The notes under the pieces: generated by a model
The model's input: the letters and a program-made list of their open reading frames with translations, nothing else
Databases searched by the model: none
Told to the model about the DNA's origin: nothing
Shown: positions 6,461 to 8,987 of the stretch, one piece after another
Position numbering within the stretch: the stretch's first letter is position 1
Layout: the number at the start of each line of letters is the position of its first letter
Source: an uncultured Bacilli bacterium
Lineage (GTDB): Bacteria; Bacillota_I; Bacilli_A; RF39; UBA660
NCBI GenBank assembly: GCA_948552115.1
Contig: CAOWNX010000021.1
Span: forward strand, 1 to 8,987
Reading direction: 5' to 3'
DNA length: 8,987 bases
Translations under genes and position numbers: made by a program

Positions 6461-7061
6461 TGAAACGAATTATTATTCTTTTCTTTTTTATTTTTCTTCA
6501 TTTGTGGTATTTTGTGTTATCTTATTTTCACTTGATACCGAAAAGAAGTTATTCGAATGCAGATTTTGGAATATTCGGTTATGTTAGTGAGGTAGATTTT
6601 GATCAGGATGGAGAGGATAATCAAACTGATATTTTAATGGGTGCTAGAGCGTATGTAAAATCAAAACCAAAGTATCAAAGTAAGTATTATGCTTCTGGAT
6701 TTCCAAATGATGAATATGGCGTTTGTAAAGATGTAGTAAGTTATGCGTTTTTGGCTTCTTTCATAATTTGATGGCCTTGGTTTCGCAAGATATATGGATT
6801 ATCCTCAAGATTATGGGGATGATGTGGGAGATAAAAATATTGATTTTCGACGTGTGCGAAATTTAAATGTTTTTTTCTTACATCATGCAAAAGTTTTAAC
6901 AACTGATATTTCTGATATTTCACAGTGGCAAGGTGGAGATATTGTGGTGTTTCCAAGTCTTAGTGTTCCACCTTTATTGACAATTGCTTTTTGGTCAACC
7001 AGTTTATGAAGAAGATTCTCTTCATCGTTATGAAATTATCGGACATTATCGTTGGAATTAA
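6457..7061 (+). pseudogene. Broken DUF1287 (NlpC/P60-like) protein gene
   Basis: Three frames together spell a DUF1287 protein, a family assigned to the NlpC/P60-like cysteine peptidase group. Part 1 (6457-6771) has an N-terminal signal or anchor (residues 4-24) and the family motif GVCKDVVSYAF with the candidate catalytic Cys at residue 90, then hits TGA. Part 2, shifted by one frame (from about 6767), has NIDFRRVRNLNVFF, KVLTTDIS and QWQGGDIVVFPSLS. Part 3, shifted again near the TTTTT at 6972-6976, has QPVYEEDSLHRYEIIGHYRWN, ending at TAA 7059. The stretch that should carry 'HIxIVS' and 'HN' between parts 2 and 3 is absent, so the expected catalytic His is lost. The start overlaps the ABC transporter stop. 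Two in-frame ATG codons (6457, 6460) compete. The product would have acted outside the membrane on peptidoglycan, by family inference. Confidence 0.85.
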
Positions 7062-7082
7062 AAAAGAATCATTGTTGATTCT
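7060..7082 (-). terminator. Terminator of the carboxypeptidase gene, overlapping its stop codon
   Basis: On the minus strand, AGAATCA and TGATTCT form a perfect seven-base-pair stem with a four-base loop, followed by a T tract ending at 7060. The TGA stop of the gene (7071-7069) lies within the stem. On the plus strand the hairpin is preceded by A bases and has no T tract, so it should act mainly on minus-strand transcripts. Confidence 0.8.
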
Positions 7083-8037
7083 CAATATAGTAAGCGTAGT
7101 ATTCATCGAATGTAATTTGTTCTTCATATATTTTGGTTGCAACTTCTATTCCGACATAACGCCAGTGCCAAGATTCGAAGGCATAACCAGTAATATTTTC
7201 TTTTCCTTCTGGGTATCGTTCAATGAATCCATATTTGTGTGCATTTTCTTTTAACCATAAGTAAGCATCACTGTTTTTAAAATCTTCGGTTGTTGTATTA
7301 TTTTTGGTAAATACATCGAATGATAGACCTGTTTCGTGTTCGGAGTGTCCTGGTCTGGCCGCTTGTTTTTCAGCACGTTCTGTCCCATAAGTTCTTTTTA
7401 ATTGATTGTATGTTTCTTCTTGGTCTTGGTAGGAACGATAGCTAGAATTTATAATTAATTTGATATTACTTTCTAATGCTTTGTTATACATATTGATAAA
7501 AGCATCATAAGCCTCTTTTACCATTTGTTGTGTTCCATAACAATACCAATTGCTAACTGTTGTTAAGTTTTCTGGAGTGTAGTTTTCATTTAACTGGTAA
7601 TATTTATTTACTAGTAAAACATTTCCAAGTTCTGTATTGGATTTTTCTGTTTTTTCATACCATTCTTGATTTGCATGAACATTTACCATTGCTATAATGT
7701 CATAAGAACTGAATTCTGGATTCTCTTTTTCAAATTCTAAGTAAGTATCTAAATTCTTTTTTATGTAGTATTTTTCTTTGATAAATTTTAGTATACTATC
7801 ATTTTTTTCTTTTATTAAAAGTTCTTCGATTTCCTCTTCGTTTAGTATGTGTAAGAATTCATTGGTATCTTCTTTTGAATATCCATGCTCCAGAAGTTTA
7901 TATTCTTGTGTTTGACGATAACGATAATCGTTAACATAATTTATAGCTAATATACTGATTACAGTAATGGTAACGATTCCTGCAAATAGATAAATGATAA
8001 CTTCTTTTTTGATTTTTCTTTTTACGATTGTGTTCAA
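7069..8037 (-). CDS. Membrane-anchored VanY-like D-alanyl-D-alanine carboxypeptidase (peptidase M15B)
   Basis: A 322-residue zinc peptidase that removes the terminal D-Ala from cell-wall stem peptides outside the membrane. One span at residues 14-34 follows a basic N-terminus, giving a lipid-anchored topology with the enzyme outside. A helical linker (45-115) leads to the M15 domain from about 140. The zinc motif is SEHETGLSFD, with H233 and D240 as ligands. E288 and H290 in ESWHWRYVG give the catalytic base and third ligand. SSYRSYQDQ (198-206) is also typical of VanY. All key residues are present, so it looks functional. The start is TTG at 8037: no ATG or GTG lies nearby in frame, and AAGGAG is 10 bases upstream. 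It faces away from the 8121 gene and converges on the broken DUF1287 gene. Nothing here links it to vancomycin resistance, and a housekeeping wall-trimming role is more likely. Confidence 0.93.
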   Translation of the reverse strand: MNTIVKRKIKKEVIIYLFAGIVTITVISILAINYVNDYRYRQTQEYKLLEHGYSKEDTNEFLHILNEEEIEELLIKEKNDSILKFIKEKYYIKKNLDTYLEFEKENPEFSSYDIIAMVNVHANQEWYEKTEKSNTELGNVLLVNKYYQLNENYTPENLTTVSNWYCYGTQQMVKEAYDAFINMYNKALESNIKLIINSSYRSYQDQEETYNQLKRTYGTERAEKQAARPGHSEHETGLSFDVFTKNNTTTEDFKNSDAYLWLKENAHKYGFIERYPEGKENITGYAFESWHWRYVGIEVATKIYEEQITFDEYYAYYIENQQ

Positions 8038-8064
8038 TAAAAAACATCTCCTTATCTTGGAGAT

Positions 8065-8092
8065 ATTATACCATTTTTCTTTGACAAATCAA
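8065..8092 (-). promoter_or_regulatory. Promoter of the carboxypeptidase gene
   Basis: Read on the minus strand, TTGATT (8092-8087) and TGGTATAAT (perfect TATAAT at 8070-8065, TGG extension) are separated by 16 bases. The leader would be about 20 bases and carries AAGGAG. The -35 box directly abuts the -35 box of the divergent promoter. Confidence 0.78.
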
Positions 8093-8109
8093 ATCTTTCA
8101 AGGTATGAT
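8081..8109 (+). promoter_or_regulatory. Consensus sigma-A promoter for the 8121 gene
   Basis: TTGACA (8081-8086), a perfect -35 box, and TATGAT (8104-8109), one mismatch from consensus, are spaced by 17 bases. Transcription would start near 8116. This is the strongest-looking promoter of the window by match to consensus. Confidence 0.85.
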
Positions 8110-8120
8110 ATTTGTAATAC

Positions 8121-8498
8121 ATGAGGATGGTGAATCTATTGGATGCAAATCGAATGGTCTTAAATTATTGTCCAAATTTTGACCGTATTATGAATTTTGA
8201 TTTTTATGAAGGGGACATTGTAACAGAACGATTGATATCTATTTATGAAAAGTTTATTTTTTCGACTAATATTATGGATGAGGAAAATCGTAAGTTAGTA
8301 CAAGAGATTGATCGTGTACTTGGAAAATATATTGATGATTATATGTTCCGTAAGGAAATGCAAACGGAGATTTTCCGTATGAAAGTCAAGAGGACATGTT
8401 CTAATATTTTAAAAGCAGTAGTAGAGGGGATTATTCACATTTTTGAAAAATATGAAGAAGAATCTACTCGAAATATTTATATTTCTCGTTGGATTTAG
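8121..8498 (+). CDS. Small helical protein of unknown function
   Basis: I do not recognise this protein of at most 125 residues. It is predicted to be mostly helical and charged, without signal peptide or membrane span. It contains the phrases LNYCPNFDRIMNFDFYEGD (12-30) and IVTERLISIYEKF, a central acidic helix (MDEENRKLVQEIDRVLGKYI), and a basic stretch RMKVKRTCSN. Three starts compete. ATG 8121 has a leader of only about five bases and no ribosome binding site. ATG 8127 is similar. TTG 8139 has GGTGA (8129-8133) at five-base spacing, the same arrangement as the 2412 gene, and may be the true start, giving 119 residues. It is driven by a near-consensus promoter, divergent from the carboxypeptidase gene. 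Its TAG stop overlaps the end of a small minus-strand gene. Confidence 0.72.
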   Translation: MRMVNLLDANRMVLNYCPNFDRIMNFDFYEGDIVTERLISIYEKFIFSTNIMDEENRKLVQEIDRVLGKYIDDYMFRKEMQTEIFRMKVKRTCSNILKAVVEGIIHIFEKYEEESTRNIYISRWI

Positions 8499-8510
8499 AA
8501 AATCCACACG
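8487..8510. other. Hairpin over two convergent overlapping stop codons
   Basis: GGATTT, AGA, AAATCC is a perfect stem-loop, extended by CGT/ACG beyond a small internal bulge. The plus-strand stop TAG and the minus-strand stop TAA both fall in or next to the loop. It could end transcription or protect both mRNA 3' ends, but neither strand has a T tract, so it is not a standard terminator. Confidence 0.45.
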
Positions 8511-8626
8511 TATACTAATATTGCAACAATAACTAAGATAATAGAAAGTAGAATGATGATTAAATTGTCGTTAAGTCTACTTTTTTTTATGACTTCTTCC
8601 ATTTCTTTTGTTTTATTCTCTTTCAT
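8495..8626 (-). CDS. 43-residue single-span membrane protein
   Basis: A tiny gene starting at ATG 8626 with GAGGAA four bases upstream, a good ribosome binding site. The product has a charged N-terminal part (residues 1-20, MKENKTKEMEEVIKKSRLND) and one C-terminal hydrophobic helix (21-43) rich in Ile, Leu and Val, ending YVWIF. This is the layout of a tail-anchored or small regulatory membrane protein, or a type I toxin-like peptide. No named family is recognised. Its TAA stop overlaps the stop of the convergent 8121 gene by a few bases, so the two transcripts are antisense to each other at their ends. A TATAAT box lies at 8655-8650. The good signals and clean amphipathic-to-hydrophobic pattern make it more than a chance reading frame. 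Confidence 0.68.
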   Translation of the reverse strand: MKENKTKEMEEVIKKSRLNDNLIIILLSIILVIVAILVYVWIF

Positions 8627-8649
8627 AATATTCCTCGTTTCTTATTCTT

Positions 8650-8655
8650 ATTATA
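8650..8655 (-). promoter_or_regulatory. -10 box for the 43-residue membrane protein
   Basis: The minus strand carries a perfect TATAAT, about 24 bases upstream of the ATG at 8626. No clear -35 box or TG extension is seen (the best 17-base-spaced hexamer is TATGTT), so the call rests on the -10 box and its position. Confidence 0.5.
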
Positions 8656-8785
8656 ACCTGAAATAAAAATAAAACATACATTTAAGTAAAGTAGTTAACA
8701 TTTATTGTGTCAAGTGTTTTTTGGTGTTAAGAAACAAGAATAGTGAGTAAGAACTTCTATAGTAGAATAAAGGAGTTATTTTCTT

Positions 8786-8987
8786 ATGAGTAAAAAATTA
8801 TTCTTTGTTTTTGCATTTGTAATTTTTGCATTTCTTTTTTTTAATATCAAGTATTATGAGTTTGAAGTGAGTGAGAAAGATATGGATTCTTCTTTGATTG
8901 GACTTACGATCGATGGAAGTAGTACAACGAATTTTCCAGATCGTGATAGTGGGTATGCCATTGAAAGTATATTATGTGATAAAGGAG
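8786..8987 (+). CDS. Secreted or surface protein, N-terminal part (3' end outside window)
   Basis: The first 67 residues of a protein that continues past the window. A basic MSKK start is followed by a Phe-rich hydrophobic segment (5-20), a signal peptide or membrane anchor without an obvious lipobox. The mature part has GLTIDGSSTTNFPDRDSGYA, then ESILCDKG. The pattern '..DG....FP..gsGY....v.C..Ga' resembles repeats in surface proteins of anonymous gut Firmicutes, recalled from memory and therefore uncertain. AAAGGAG (8769-8775) ten bases upstream supports ATG 8786. A possible -10 box TATAGT lies at 8758-8763 without a clear -35. The 159 bases between this gene and the small minus-strand gene hold the two divergent promoters and little else. 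Confidence 0.8.
   Translation, partial: MSKKLFFVFAFVIFAFLFFNIKYYEFEVSEKDMDSSLIGLTIDGSSTTNFPDRDSGYAIESILCDKG

Noticed and set aside
6769..6771. TGA read as Trp (Mycoplasma-type code) or selenocysteine to rescue the DUF1287 gene
   Set aside because: TGG is used for Trp throughout, TGA ends the ABC transporter and carboxypeptidase genes properly, and family similarity resumes in a different frame, so a recoded stop would not restore it.
6227..6956. Minus-strand open frames across the ABC transporter and DUF1287 genes
   Set aside because: They lie opposite recognisable coding sequence, have no ribosome binding sites and show His/Pro/Tyr-rich composition typical of antisense shadows.
4412..7061. 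Mobile element or insertion sequence as the cause of the damaged block
   Set aside because: No transposase or integrase fragment, terminal inverted repeats or target duplications were seen.
7069..8037. Vancomycin resistance determinant
   Set aside because: Only a VanY-like carboxypeptidase is present, with no vanH/A/X or regulator genes; such enzymes are common housekeeping wall peptidases.
8695..8730. Inverted repeat TTAACA...TGTTAA upstream of the secreted protein gene
   Set aside because: Six-base arms 24 bases apart in AT-rich DNA are expected by chance, and no promoter alignment supports an operator.

Overview
The window is very AT-rich DNA with Gram-positive style signals: Shine-Dalgarno sites of the AGGAGG/GGTGA type, TATAAT boxes, and short U-tract terminators. 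TGA is a true stop and TGG encodes Trp, so the standard bacterial code applies. The cdsA-rseP pair and the anonymous neighbours point to a low-GC member of the Bacilli, Erysipelotrichia or RF39-like gut lineages. That placement is inference; no rRNA is present.

Region by region. Bases 1-1348 hold the end of cdsA (phospholipid precursor synthesis) and a complete rseP (site-2 intramembrane protease), closed by a terminator built over the rseP stop codon. Bases 1378-3320 hold two unrecognised repeat-containing proteins. The first has at least two ~40-residue 'SLKxFC' units. The second has three ~55-residue helical units, the first of which resembles a SpoIIID-type helix-turn-helix. A tRNA-Arg(CCG) with encoded CCA follows (3342-3418). 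Next is a 299-residue protein with a plausible transglutaminase-like Cys/His/Asp arrangement (3512-4411).

Bases 4430-7061 look like a decaying block. A ~100-residue gene is broken by two frameshifts. An ABC exporter half-transporter (4766-6460) keeps Walker A, Q-loop, signature and Walker B but appears to have lost the H-loop segment. A translationally coupled DUF1287 (NlpC/P60-like) gene is broken by frameshifts and lacks its expected His core. Convergent to it, on the minus strand, is an intact membrane-anchored VanY-like D-Ala-D-Ala carboxypeptidase (7069-8037) with its own terminator and promoter.

Bases 8039-8987 hold a compact divergent promoter pair, a small helical protein of unknown function, a 43-residue single-span membrane protein overlapping it tail to tail, and the start of a secreted protein that runs off the window.

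Two themes recur. Stop codons often lie inside hairpins, and several promoters are extended -10 elements with no visible -35 box. I found no mobile element, CRISPR array or clear new multi-gene system. The best candidates for novelty are the two repeat proteins, the transglutaminase-like protein and the H-loop-less transporter.
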